The notes under the pieces: generated by a model
Told to the model about the DNA's origin: nothing
The model's database searches: none
What the model saw: the letters and a program-made list of their open reading frames with translations, nothing else
Assembly (NCBI GenBank): GCA_000310025.1
Contig: FN648606.1
Span: 530-38,734, forward strand
Length of the DNA stretch: 38,205 bases
Source of the DNA: Ectocarpus siliculosus
Taxonomy: Eukaryota > Sar > Phaeophyceae > Ectocarpales > Ectocarpaceae
Reading direction: 5' to 3'
Shown: piece after piece, positions 1 to 11,360 of the stretch
Numbering within the stretch: the stretch's first letter is position 1
Layout: every line of letters starts with the position of its first letter
Program-made: the position numbers and the translations under genes

Positions 1-53
1 CAGCAGGCTTCGGTGAAGGGACCGAGCTGTTGTGCCGATGGGACTATGATGCA

Positions 54-225
54 TGTAGGTTGCATAGGATACCACCCCCCCACCCCCCACCGCGACCGAC
101 TTTTAAAGCAGCGGCGACGGTGCCGAAAATTGCGACGTTGGAACCCTCTCGACTAAAAGGTTTTCCGAAAACGTGGTACATATCACTTCGATGTCTTTGT
201 TGTGGAGTAATCGAGAAATGAACAT
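54..225 (-). mobile_element. MITE family A, copy 1 (one end only)
   Basis: The left part (GTAGGTTGCATAGGATACCA, then a C-rich run and ACCGACTTT) matches the terminal inverted repeat seen at both ends of 14133-14368. The interior (GACGGTGCCGAAAAT, then GTTGGAACC, TCTCGA, TTTCCGAAAA, ACTTCGAT, GTCGTGGAGTA-like blocks) follows the same order as the reverse complement of that copy. The second inverted end is not recognisable, so the copy is probably decayed or truncated. The right boundary is approximate. Confidence 0.6.
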
Positions 226-2097
226 CTGTTATCCTCCGTCATGCCACGTACGGCAATATAGGGAACGGTGGCGCCGTTCACGTCGTCGTAGGGGGCAGGC
301 AAGGAGGAGGTGGTAGATGGGTCCATCTGGGAAATATGGCGAGGGGGGGAGAAATAAAACGATCAGCACAGCAGCCCATGTCATCTTGTGGGTATGAGGA
401 TTCTTCCCCCCCCGGGGGAGGTCATGTATATGAGGCGAAATGGTGGTGAGCTTAAAGCACAACAACAATCAATCGCGTTCGCATGGCTCTTGTATAAAGT
501 TTTTGTAAGGCGGGGTGTGTCGCGTTGACCAGCTTCTGCGGTGGTGGGAGAGACACTTTTTTTGCTGTATTCTTCGCTAGTTCCAAGGGGGGGGGAGGCG
601 TGGTTCATCACAACATATTTTGTGTGTGAAATAAGGTCTTCCGGTACTGTCATAGATGTGATCGGTTGCGAAGCGAGAACGACTTCCTTGTGTGTTCCGT
701 AGAGGAGCTGGATTTTGCGACGTATGGGATCCAAGCGAAAAATTGGCGAAACACTCGGTCACTTGCTTTATCATGTGTTTTCGTTTTTGTAATGAGGCGC
801 GCACGCGATAGGGGGGGGGGGGGGGGGTACACGCTCCTTCGTAGTACGTGTGGAGTTGAATGCATGGAGCAAGCCTTCTCTGAAATGGGTGCGTGTTTCG
901 ATTCGAAGAATAGTACAGGCGTGACCAGCTTTGACCACTCTCGTGTAGTATTTTGTTTTGTCTTGATGAAGTGGGGGGGGGGTGTACTCATAGTCGTGCA
1001 TGCCGTAGTCGTTTGACCATTGACCTCGCATCCCTACAAAGCCGGGACGGAGCACGCCGGGTTCTCACCGGACCAGGCTCTCACATCACCAAGCGCGAAG
1101 CGCCGTGAGGTATTTGGCGAGTCGCAGGGGGGTAGATTGGGTTGCATACCTTCAGGGATGTTTCGTGCTGGTGTATTGAGAACACGGGTCATCAATGCCG
1201 GCTGTAAGTTGACGGGATGTACGGGTTTGGCTATAGCTGCCACGAACACAGTTTCTCCAGACGATAACGCCGCCGCCGGATTTATGAAACATTCCAGCGC
1301 TGACGGAATCACGCTTTAGCTTTTGGGCGCCAGGCGTGTTTTTCACGAAAACCACGAGTCAACAATGCCGTCTACGAGTTAACATTGCGTAATCCTACGC
1401 ATACACGTCTGAGATCGGAATGGCTCTCACGCCCGCGGTTATCGGTACGCCTTGCGAGCGCCGTCCTACTAATCTAATCAGTCTTTCGATGCAGGCTTAT
1501 GCTTCACGACAACCCACAAACGTCAGCTCGGTACGTGCAGTCAGTCATTTTCACTCAGCGTTCGCGGAGTACATTTTTCGCAGAATACCTTCTTCCCGCG
1601 CAAGTCTTGTTCGGAACCCAGGCCAGTTGGTGTTGATTCAGACATACGTAAACGTGGAATACGCAATGACCAAAAAAAAGTCAAGACTCGTGAACGAAAC
1701 GATGGCACGTACTACGTGATGTTTCCAACCATCAGTGACGAGGACGCGCTTTTTCAGGTGGTGTCAGCGTCGTAGCAGGTATCTTCCGGCCTCCACGACC
1801 GTCATCACGTGCACAACAAGTGTTGGAAACGACTTCGTTCGGGTGTTCTGCGAATGCACCATTGTACATTCTCATGATGTGGAGCAGATTATTATTGTTC
1901 GCTCCACCTAACCAATAACACACCTTGCCGTTGTTGTTTGTTTCACCCAAGCTCCCCCCCCCCGTGGAAAAAAGAGGTGGGGAAAAAGAAGACTTGGACA
2001 ACTCTTCGTACTGCCAGGTAAATGCTACAAGTAAGGCAGGGTTGCGTATGCAAAATTTCATTCTCTTTCACATAGATAGCCCGACCATGAGTGAGCC
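226..2097. other. Gene-free stretch, no supported gene
   Basis: Only short overlapping open frames occur here, on both strands, and none has a recognisable motif. Homopolymer G tracts lie near 810-827 and 969-977, and C/G runs near 404-412 and 588-596. A 92-codon minus frame at 1312-1034 reads somewhat protein-like but has no family match I can name. It could be an isolated exon or chance. Confidence 0.5.
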
Positions 2098-2120
2098 ATC
2101 GCAACCATTTTTTTTTTTTT

Positions 2121-2337
2121 CTTAATATGACACAACGAATCCATCTCTATCATAGAAAAGAGTCTGAGACAGATTAGCAATGAATTCATAGCGTCAGAAA
2201 GTACCTGTCTGTGTCTACGGTTTCCCAGACAGCATAATATATATATATATATATAGGGACATCTCTCCTGCGGGTAACAGGCTCAACAAGACAGTTTGGT
2301 AGCTGTCTTGTGTGTCTCATATATGTTATGTTGGGAA
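2121..2337 (-). mobile_element. SINE-like retroposon, copy 1, with target-site duplication
   Basis: About 200 bp is shared nearly base for base with 9786-9983. Read on the minus strand, the element starts TTCCCAACATAACATATATG and ends CATATTAAG followed by a poly-A tail (T run 2108-2120 on the plus strand). A 16 bp direct repeat flanks it: ATCGCAACCATTTTTT at 2098-2113 and ATCGCAAACATTTTTT at 2338-2353, with one mismatch. That fits target-primed reverse transcription at a T-rich site. A stem AAGACAG/CTGTCTT with an 8 nt loop (2288-2309) is conserved in both copies. A TA expansion lies at about 2237-2255. No convincing pol III A/B boxes were seen, so the class is inferred. Confidence 0.75.
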
Positions 2338-2353
2338 ATCGCAAACATTTTTT

Positions 2354-3095
2354 CCATCGGTCTGTGTAGCGCCATCCAACGCACAACATGGCTGCGTGCC
2401 TACAGTATAGTCTGGTACTGTTTTTTCCGTGTTCTCGGCTTGCGCGCAATACGTTCCATCTGGGTCGGGCCCTACTGCTGTAGCGCTGTGGTGTTGCACC
2501 GTGGTAAGGATGAGAGGTGATTTGGGTCCCACGCGTGAACGCGGGGCACTGAAGAGTAGGCAAACGTACATGTACGTACACGAAGGCAGAGAGAGTGTTT
2601 TTGCTCGCCGTGTGTGTGCTTGGCGAGGTGAGGCTCGTTCGTGCGCAGCAGCAGGACAAATCGATCAATCAATGTGGTGATCAGAATTGATTGGTGCGGA
2701 CGAGTTGTTCGATGGCAAGGGAGGAAAAAAGTCAGGCTTCAAGAAGCTGGCACACACACGCAGGTGCTCATCTACTTGTACCCTCGTAAATGAGTACTGC
2801 ACTGAGTACCATGCGATTTATTATATGTTATAGTGTACGTGGGAGCCGGTAAACGAGGCCTGTACCCGTGGTCATGGTGGATACGGATCTTTCCGCGGGT
2901 CTGTGTACTACAGCAGTCTTCTGCCCTCTGGATGATCGAGTGATTTGAAAATCGAGGAATAAGCTGCAACATTCGCGGCAGCAGCTGCGGCAAGCTGCTG
3001 CTGCCGCTTCTGGTGCTGCCGCTTCTGGTGCTACCACCGCTGCTGCTTAGCACACCACGCCCTTCAATCCTTTTCGTTCCCATTCCTGTGCAGAC
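2354..3095 (+). other. 5' flank of the galactolipid synthase gene
   Basis: This is the region upstream of the first supported coding exon. It holds a short tandem repeat of GCTGCCGCTTCTGGT near 3000-3030 and CTG-rich sequence. No TATA box or other promoter element stands out. The reading frame of exon 1 stays open for some distance upstream of the ATG at 3096, without another in-frame ATG that I can find. A further 5' coding exon therefore cannot be excluded. Confidence 0.4.
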
Positions 3096-5387
3096 ATGGG
3101 GGGTCCGCGAACCGGCCAATATTGTTTCGTTAGCCGGGCGGGTGCACCCTTGGTTGCTCCGAATTGTTTTTCACGGTATGAACCTTCCGACAGAGACAAC
3201 AGCAGGCGGCTGCAGCAGAGAGCCAAACAGAGAGAGGCGGAGAGCGGTAGACGCCGCACCTACTGTGGTGCGTGTTGCCTGGTTGCAGTCATGTTTCTGC
3301 CCAGAGCAGCAGGCGCCTTCATGGCGGAGAGCGGCAAGGTCGACGATGAGTCGCTGAGCAAGGAGGCACCGACCAAGTGTCCCAACTACAACGTCGAGGA
3401 CCCGACGCGACGCATATGGGTTTTCACCACGGCAAGGTCTGTTTAGGAGGGTGTGCGTTCGTTGCGGCAGTAGTGTGGCGTGCTATTGTTGATTTGCGGC
3501 AGACTCGTGGTTTCATCATTCGGTTCGGGGAACAGCCTTAGCTGCCCGAATTGTCTGTTCCGTTCTCACACCGGACGACAACGGCGTCCACAAGGGCGAT
3601 CCCGAAACGGCAGCTTTTTCTCCGCACACGCGCAATCACCTGCCTACACCCTACGCCTTTACACCCCACCGCACCTTTGCACTCAGCTACTCAGCCTTGT
3701 TCATCCTCTCCCCTCTCACATCTAACATAGTTCGTTCTCTCGCGTTGGGCTTGCATGTAGTCTCAGCACATGTTGAAACGGTGAAAACTGGACATTTACC
3801 TGTGTACACAATTGTCCTTCGTAATCTCGGGAAGGGAGTCGGTAACACCGGCAGAACACAACAATGGCGTCACCAGGGCCCGGCACACACTCGAAAACAT
3901 ACTCTTGACAGAATATTTTGGAGTGTATGCCGCACCCAAGGGTGACCGGATTGTGTTTTGGCGCTGTCATTGACCTCCCTCCTCTCCGAACCTCCGAATC
4001 TGAGATTCCGAAGAAAAGGAGAACTGACCTCGCATCTACGCCACTCAAGAATTAGCTGATATGCATCCTGAAATGGACCTGATAAATCCGCTGTTACAAA
4101 ATAATTTACACAGCCGTTGCTGCTGCTACGACAAGGGTCAACCCTACGTCAAGACATGAACAACTTGGATTAGCAGTCTCGCAACAATAGCAACGTCGAC
4201 ACAGAGAAAAACTTTATTCGGACATCATTTTGACTGCATTGTGGAATTGTCATCGACCACAAGGTGGAGGTACCAATGTTGCACGTCGTTGAGACTTGAC
4301 AAGTCTCAGGCAGTCATCAGTTTCTTGCTGGCATCAGTTTTTGTGGGTTACTGGTAACCAAGGGTTTGTCGGCAGCACCGCACGGCGTGTTCCCTTCCAC
4401 GAGTAGGCCGAGAAAGAGTTAAGAGTTTGTCGGCTGTACCGTACCGTACCGCGATTCCGTTGGAGGGAAACACAGTCGTGGTCCCGGTTTAGCGGTTCCA
4501 TTTTCGGCGCGATGCCAAGCGGTTCCAAAATCTCGTGGCACAACTGCACCTCGGTAGTCAAACTATTGTACTACTCGAGTACTGCGGAGTAGTAACTGCC
4601 GATCCGGTTTAGCGCCTATGCCCTCAATAGCCGTGATGGTTTTCTTTTTGACGCTATGGACCGCTAAACCGGGACCACGACCGCTCACCCTTACTAGAAT
4701 CTTCGAACCCTTCGCTTGTGCGTTTGTGTGTCGTGCAGCTTGCCGTGGATGACGGGCACCGCTGTGAACCCTCTGCTACGGGCGGCTTACCTCACTCGGG
4801 GACGCGACAAGGGGAAGGTGAGCAGTGGCGGCACACAAGTCTCCTCTTTCAATATAATTTGAAGCTTGTACTTGTACAGCAGCATTTTTGTAAGGTACTG
4901 CTTTGAATTATGAAACGTCAGCACAAAGAGCGATGTCGTCGACAACACCAACGCCGACAACGAAGAGTCGCGTGCGCGCCCAGGTTACGCTAGGGGTGCC
5001 GTGGCTTGTGGACGAGGACCAGGAGAAGGTCTACCCCAAGGGGAAGAGATATGCAGCCAAGGAAGATCAGGTGCGATTGAAAACCCCAACTGCAGTAAAA
5101 AACCTACCCAATGTTGAAGGGTAGAATCTTTTCTTGGGCAATTCTTGTGTATGCTCCTGTGCATGCGAGCTTTGCGCCCAAGCATCAAGTCGACGATGAT
5201 CACGTGCTGTCGCCTCTTCTCGAAGTCTGCCAGCGCCTGCTGTAGCTGCTACCGGCCGGTAGCGGTGGTGGGGCTGACATGTGTAGCAGCTGTTGTCTAC
5301 AAGAGCTACCGTACCTGCTGCGGCCATCATTGCTGTTGCTCTAAACCGCTTTTGCCGCTACTTCTGCTGCGGCTACTGCTACCGCTG

Positions 5388-5428
<41 letters not shown>

Positions 5429-7750
5429 ACTGCTACTGCTGCCACCACCGCCGCCACTGCTGCTGCTACTCGCGGGGTGGTTTCCACTCTCCGTGGCAGG
5501 AGGCTTACGTTCGCGAGTGGCTCGTCAAGGCGGGCCTCGAGGAAGAGTCCAAGAAACTCGACATTTTGTTCTACCCAGCGAGGTACCACGAGCAGTTCGG
5601 GTCCATCTTCCCCATGGGAGACCTCGCGGCGCAGGTGGGGCATGATTCTTCCAGGATGGTTTCTAGGGACGATGGGGAGTAAGAAGTGCTCGGGGGGGAG
5701 GGTAAACACGTTCGATTTTGTTTGCTGTTGGGTGTGATGTGAAGACGTGACCCGAAGAATCGGTGGTTTGGTTGGGTTGATGCCAGCAGGTGTTGGAGGT
5801 CTGTTCTTTTGTCTTGTGTTGATTCACTGCAACATCCGGATTCTGCGAAACGCTGGGCCAAGTTGTATGTTTTGCCCGCGATGTTGGCGAAGATATACCG
5901 CACGTGAAACCATCGCTTAGTGTTGCTGACACCGCCTCTCTCTTTGCTGCACGTGTCCATACACTAACGTTCGCTCCTGCGTAGTCGCCGTTCTCTCCTC
6001 GTGTAGGCGTCGTGCTGATACCCTGGGCGTTTGGATGTCTCCACACCTCTACCTTGGTCAGAACGAAAACACACCCCTCCCCGTACTTGAGTCGGTCGAT
6101 TCCTTCTGCGATATTTTCTTGGTGGACTGCACCTGATCTTGCTCGCCCCCCCCCCCCTCCCCCCTGTCAGGCCGGTCCCACCCCGACTGAACCAGGGTTG
6201 AACACTATCAATACTGCTGTACTCGTACCCTTTGTTTGTATTTTGTTTTGCCTTTTTGTTTGACTCAAAAGGCTCCCGACGAAGAGGCTGACGTAGCGGT
6301 GCTCGAGGAGCCGGAGCATCTCAACTTCTTCAGGGCGGAGGGTGTTCCATGGCTCAACAAATTCAAGTGAGAAGAACCGCACACAGCTGTAGCATGGCAC
6401 CTTGGACCACGGAGATGCGGTTTTCACCAGATTTGGCATGGAATGGCACCGCTGCCCGTTGTATCGGGAGGGGTTTGCATGTGCGCGTGAATAAAGACCG
6501 AGGATGGGTCTCTCTGCCAAACGCTTGACGACAGGCAGCGGTATTTTTTATGAAATCGCCGGGGGAAAGACATGACGTGCGTCAAAGTACCGTTGCTTGC
6601 TTAGGAAACACGTGGTTGGCGCGATTTACCCGAAGGAATCTCACATCCACTTACACGAGCCCGCACAAGCCAAGCCGCTCTACCGCCAGGACTGACAAAT
6701 TCGCCTCCATACCGTAGGTTGCGTAAGATATCGCACCCCCTGGCACTATTTCCAAAGTTGTATTACTCGGGGTAGCAGTGACGGTGCTAAACATGGCGGA
6801 ATCGGAGACGTGGCGTCGAGAGCTTTCCAAACACGTATCGTATGCCTTCGGCATCTTGGTCGGGGAGGAATCGGACTTTGAAAATCGGTCAGGGGGCGTG
6901 GTATCTTATGCATCCTATGATATACGCGCGGCCCGAATGTACCACTGCCCCGTTTCCACCGCCCCTACAAGCGGGGTTGTTCGCAGGACGGAAGAGACTG
7001 ACTCCGGAAAACGCCTTGCGGCGGTTTGGGATGCCGCCAAGCGAATGTAGTAAACCCAATACTGGTATCGTTACCGCACCGTCCTTGAAGAGGGTGCGAT
7101 TGCATGTCAACGGTCGCATGCGTCACAGCGGGTATCGCTCGCTTGGCCCTCTCTCTCTATCCATTTCTCTTGCATCATTTCTCTTTTCTTCCGTCCTCCC
7201 CTGTTCTGGTTCAGCCTCGTGAAACGTAACCTCGGCCGGCGAAAGCACGGCATATCTCTCCTCCGTCCCCGGGGGAATAGGGTGGTCGGTGGTTTCGAGG
7301 GCTGTGAGGGTCAATGATTGGGTGGGAGGGTCAGTGGCCTAACGACTACGGCGTGCGTTTACATGAGTACACCCCCCCCTGACCTCCTGCCCATCCAAAT
7401 CCGCCCCGCCCCCCGCGACCCCAAAAGCTACGTGGTGGGTATCATCCACACCAACTACCAGTTCTACGCCCGGGGGGAGAAGCACGGCCGCGTGAAGAAG
7501 CCGATAGTGAAGGCGGCCTGCGCCTTCACGGTAAGGGCTCACTGCCACCGGATCATCAAGCTCTCCGACGCGCTGCAGGGCTATGCTCGGGAGAAGGAGA
7601 TGGTGGAGAACGTGCACGGGGTGAGTGGGGGGGGGGGGGGGGGGAGCAGTGAGGGAGGGAGACCGGGAGGGTAGCTCTTGATTTGATGCTGTCTCTGTTT
7701 AGTGATGCATGGCTTGGGGTGATGTGTGCTGTGGTGTTTGCGGTTCCAAC

Positions 7751-7786
<36 letters not shown>

Positions 7787-10700
7787 AGTCTGTCTGCCTG
7801 TCTGTGTATCTCTGTCTCCCTCTCACTCTCTCCTCTTTCTCTGTCTCCGTCTCCGTCTCCGTCTCTCCTCTCTCATTTTCTCTCGAAAATCCTCCCGAAC
7901 CGCGACCCACCAGGTCAGGCCTCAATTCTTCGAGGTTGGGGACGAGGCTGTCAAAAACGGCTTCACGGGCGACGCGTACTTCATCGGCAAGGTAAGCCGC
8001 ATCGTCGGCGCCACACCGTTTCAGTCTTCGAGCTTCAGGAGGATCTTCCTCGCGTCTCTCCTCGTCCTGTTCGATCTCTTTTCAACTCTCACGCTAAACG
8101 CTGGCTTTCTCGTTGTCCACCCACTACTTCCTACCGGCAGTTTGTCGAACCATCCAGCTATCGATAGCCCTTGCATGCGCCTCCGTTCGACCCGCACGAC
8201 TCGAGTACCCCTGCTGCCGTTCCTCACCCCTGCCCCACCCGCAAGGTGCTGTGGACAAAAGGCATAGACATCCTGCTGGCGCTGATGCACAACGCTCGGA
8301 GCGCCAACACCGACGAGTCGGACGTCAAGCCGGACGCTATCGTTGCCGATGCCGCGACTGCCACCGCAGCAGCACCCGCCGATACCGACGGCACCGGTTC
8401 AAACGATCCACCACCGCCGCCACCGCCGCCGACGCCGTCATCGTCTTCCGTCAAAGAGGACGAAGCGGGGGGTGAGGAAGGGGGTGACGTCGGTGCCGGC
8501 GACAGCAGTCGAGGCGGTGCCGGCGGTGGCGGAGCCAAGCCCTTCCCGATCGTCATCTACGGCAACGGCAGCGACTTGGACGAGGTGTGCGCCGCCGTTT
8601 TCGTTTGCGTGCTTGAAACGGACGGACGTCTTGGCGAGGCGAAGGAGTCTGCATGTTGTCAGGGGGTTTATTAGGGGGGCGTTAATGGGAGTTCGTGCTG
8701 TTTTTTTTTTTTTTTTGACGGTTGACGACTCCTAAGAGCTACGAAACATTTTTCGTGTGCCTGCTTTTTTGTCTGTATCCCGCGACTGTTCGAACATCGG
8801 TGATGAATCCGTCTGTGGCTAGTCCAGTGGTTCTTGCTGTTTCGCTTCTGCGTCCCAATGCGTCCTACCATGACCTAGTCATCATTCGCGAGCATGGTTC
8901 CATACCCTTGTGGCATGTCTCTCAGGAGTCGAAGGATGCCTCGTTTCCAAAGCGATGAGAGATGTACCGCCCAATTTCTTTTGGGAGTATCAGAGTACGG
9001 TTACATACCCCGATGAAGGCCTGGGGGTTTGACTAAGTCCACGACAGCTTTGTCCAAGCGTCACAGAAACCACCCTGTACAGCACTGTCTTGCGTCGATT
9101 CTGTTGCAACCAACTTAGAGAGGTGAAGGTCTGTTCCAAGGAAAGGACAGTTAGTGACTTTCGCATGTTGCGATTGGTTGGTCGCCCCCACCCGTCTCAG
9201 GTGAAAGAGAAAGTCCAGGAGATGGACCTTCCGGTTAGCTTCCACGATGCGATCGACCACGCCGAGCTCGGGAGCTACAAGGTGATGACACTTCTTCCTC
9301 TTGCTCCGGCTGCTGTTGTGTGCGGCCTAAGCACGTGGAATGAAAAACTCACAACGTGAAGACCTCGCTTTGCTATTATAGTAGACCCTCTAGGCATCCT
9401 CAACCCAGGCCCTAGGTGTTCGAACCTCCCGTGTCTAAAGCAGCCATGAACGGACTTCTGCCCCTCCCCCCCCCCCCGACTGCATCACCCGGCTGCTGTG
9501 TTTAGGTCTTCGTTAACCCCAGCCAGAGCGAGGTCTTGTGCACCACGATCGCGGAGGCCCTGGCGATGGGGAAGTGGGTCGTCTGCGCCAGGCACCCTTC
9601 GAATGAGTTTTTCTTCAGCAACTTCGAGACGTGCCTGTCCTTCTCCGACGAGAGGGAGTTCCTCTCGTGCATGCAGAAGGCGTTGTCTGAAACACCCCCG
9701 AGACTGTCCGAAGAGACGAGGTGAGCATGCGCCCCGCCGTCTTTTTTTCCGCTTTTTTTTCCGCTTTTTTTGTTTTTTTCTTCTTCTTAATATGACACAA
9801 CGAAACCATCTCTATCATAGAAAAGAGTCTGAGACAGATTAGCAATGGATTCATAGCGTCAGAAAGTACCTGTATGTCTACGATTTCCCAGACAGCATAT
9901 AGGGACATCTCCCCTGCGGGTAACAGGCTCAACAAGACAGTTTGGTAGCTGTCTTGTGTGTCTCATATATGTTATGTTGGGAAGGTGCAGATGATATGTG
10001 TTAGGTACTGTTTTTTGTGTGTGTTTTGGCGCTGCTGCTCTACTGCTGTTTTGGGTGAAGATGGGCAGCATTTGTTTTTTCTCGCGCTTTGTGTTTTGGC
10101 GCTTGCTGCTGCTGCCGTTGCTGCTCTGCGGAGGTGAAGGTGCGCCGGATTTTGTTCCTCGCTTTGTTTTGCGTCGCCTGGTGCTGGTGCTGCTGCAAGC
10201 TGTTCCTGCTGCTGCTGCTGCTGCTGCTGCTCTGCTGCTACCGTTGCTGCTGTTATTTGACGCTGTCGTACCTTTGTTTGTTTTGTCTTTGCTTCGACCG
10301 CTACCCGTCACGCCCAATACGCCAGATACAGGTAATTTGATGCCGCCGCTTGCCGCCGTACTCTCCCTCTGTTTATTTTCTCCTCGTTTAGGCACAAGCT
10401 GAGCTGGGCGGCGGCGACGGACAGATTTATGGCTGCCGCTTCCAGGCCCGAGGTGAATCGATTTCCCCACATGCAGTACCCAATGATGTGTCATACTCGG
10501 AGTACTCGTTTTACACCAAATCACACATTCAAGGGTGTCGGAAAATATTACGACCAAGATTGTCGGAAAAAATAACACAATCACAACGAGTGTTGATGTC
10601 GTTCTGCAGTATTAGGCGTGTGTCAAAGATGGACGAGTTGATTATTGTCAACTTGCTGCCGTTGAACCCGTGTTTTTTTTTTTTTTTTTTTTTTTTTTTA

Positions 10701-11324
10701 CTGCATCCATCCCAAGAAATAGCAGCTTTGCAAACCCCCTCGGAGTGGAAGGGAGTTCGGTCCACTTCGTCATCTCGGGAAGTTCTCTGATCCTCAAAAC
10801 GGTGCCCACAGGTTCCTGGCCGCAACAACACGTCGAAATCTGCTAGAGGTTTGGCGAGGCTGGATAAGCTGCTCGCCGCGCTCCACCAGCACACCATGAA
10901 GGGGAAGCGGGGCGACCTCCTGCGCCAGGCGATGGGAGGGGGCCCCGTGGCGAAGCAGAATGTGCGTATGTGCGCACCACATGCCCTCGTTGTCGTCGTC
11001 CGTTCAAAGGTCGTTTCGTTGTTGTTACAGGTGTACGTACACGCGGGCGAAATTTCTTACAGCTCTCGCCTGTTTGCCAGCATGAAGTGCTTTCACCGTA
11101 ACCCCTGTTGCGCCACGAATTGTCTGTGTCTGTATCATGGTTTATTCACCCAAGTGTGCCCCGTGGGGGGTTGTGGGACCAATGCATTCGATTGGAACTC
11201 CTCCAGAAGGGGCGGTTCGTTTTCTAACCGGCAGGCGGACTCTCTTTTAACACTGGACCCCTTCCCTACACGGACCTCGGTATCGCCCACCCTTTTGCTT
11301 TTTCCAGAGCTTTGTCAAGGGCAC

Positions 11325-11360
<36 letters not shown>

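Noticed and set aside
1034-1312. 92-codon minus-strand frame
   Set aside because: It reads reasonably but has no recognisable homology, and the opposite strand is open over the same interval.
2186-2668. 160-codon minus-strand frame
   Set aside because: It overlaps the SINE-like element and shares a translated stretch with copy 2 only because the DNA is repeated. No coding signal otherwise.
5145-5709. Poly-Leu, poly-Cys and poly-Ala open frames on both strands
   Set aside because: They are readings through the intronic CTG repeat. Only 5500-5634 (+) is coding, as exon 4 of the lipid synthase.
7683-8267. 194-codon plus-strand frame with CLSVCLSV repeats
   Set aside because: It is created by the TCTG array and pyrimidine tracts in introns 6 and 7 and crosses confirmed splice sites in the wrong frame.
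9859-10584. 241-codon minus-strand frame
   Set aside because: It spans the retroposon copy, introns and exon 11 of the lipid synthase in antisense. Poly-Ala and Ser/Lys-rich content comes from CTG repeats.
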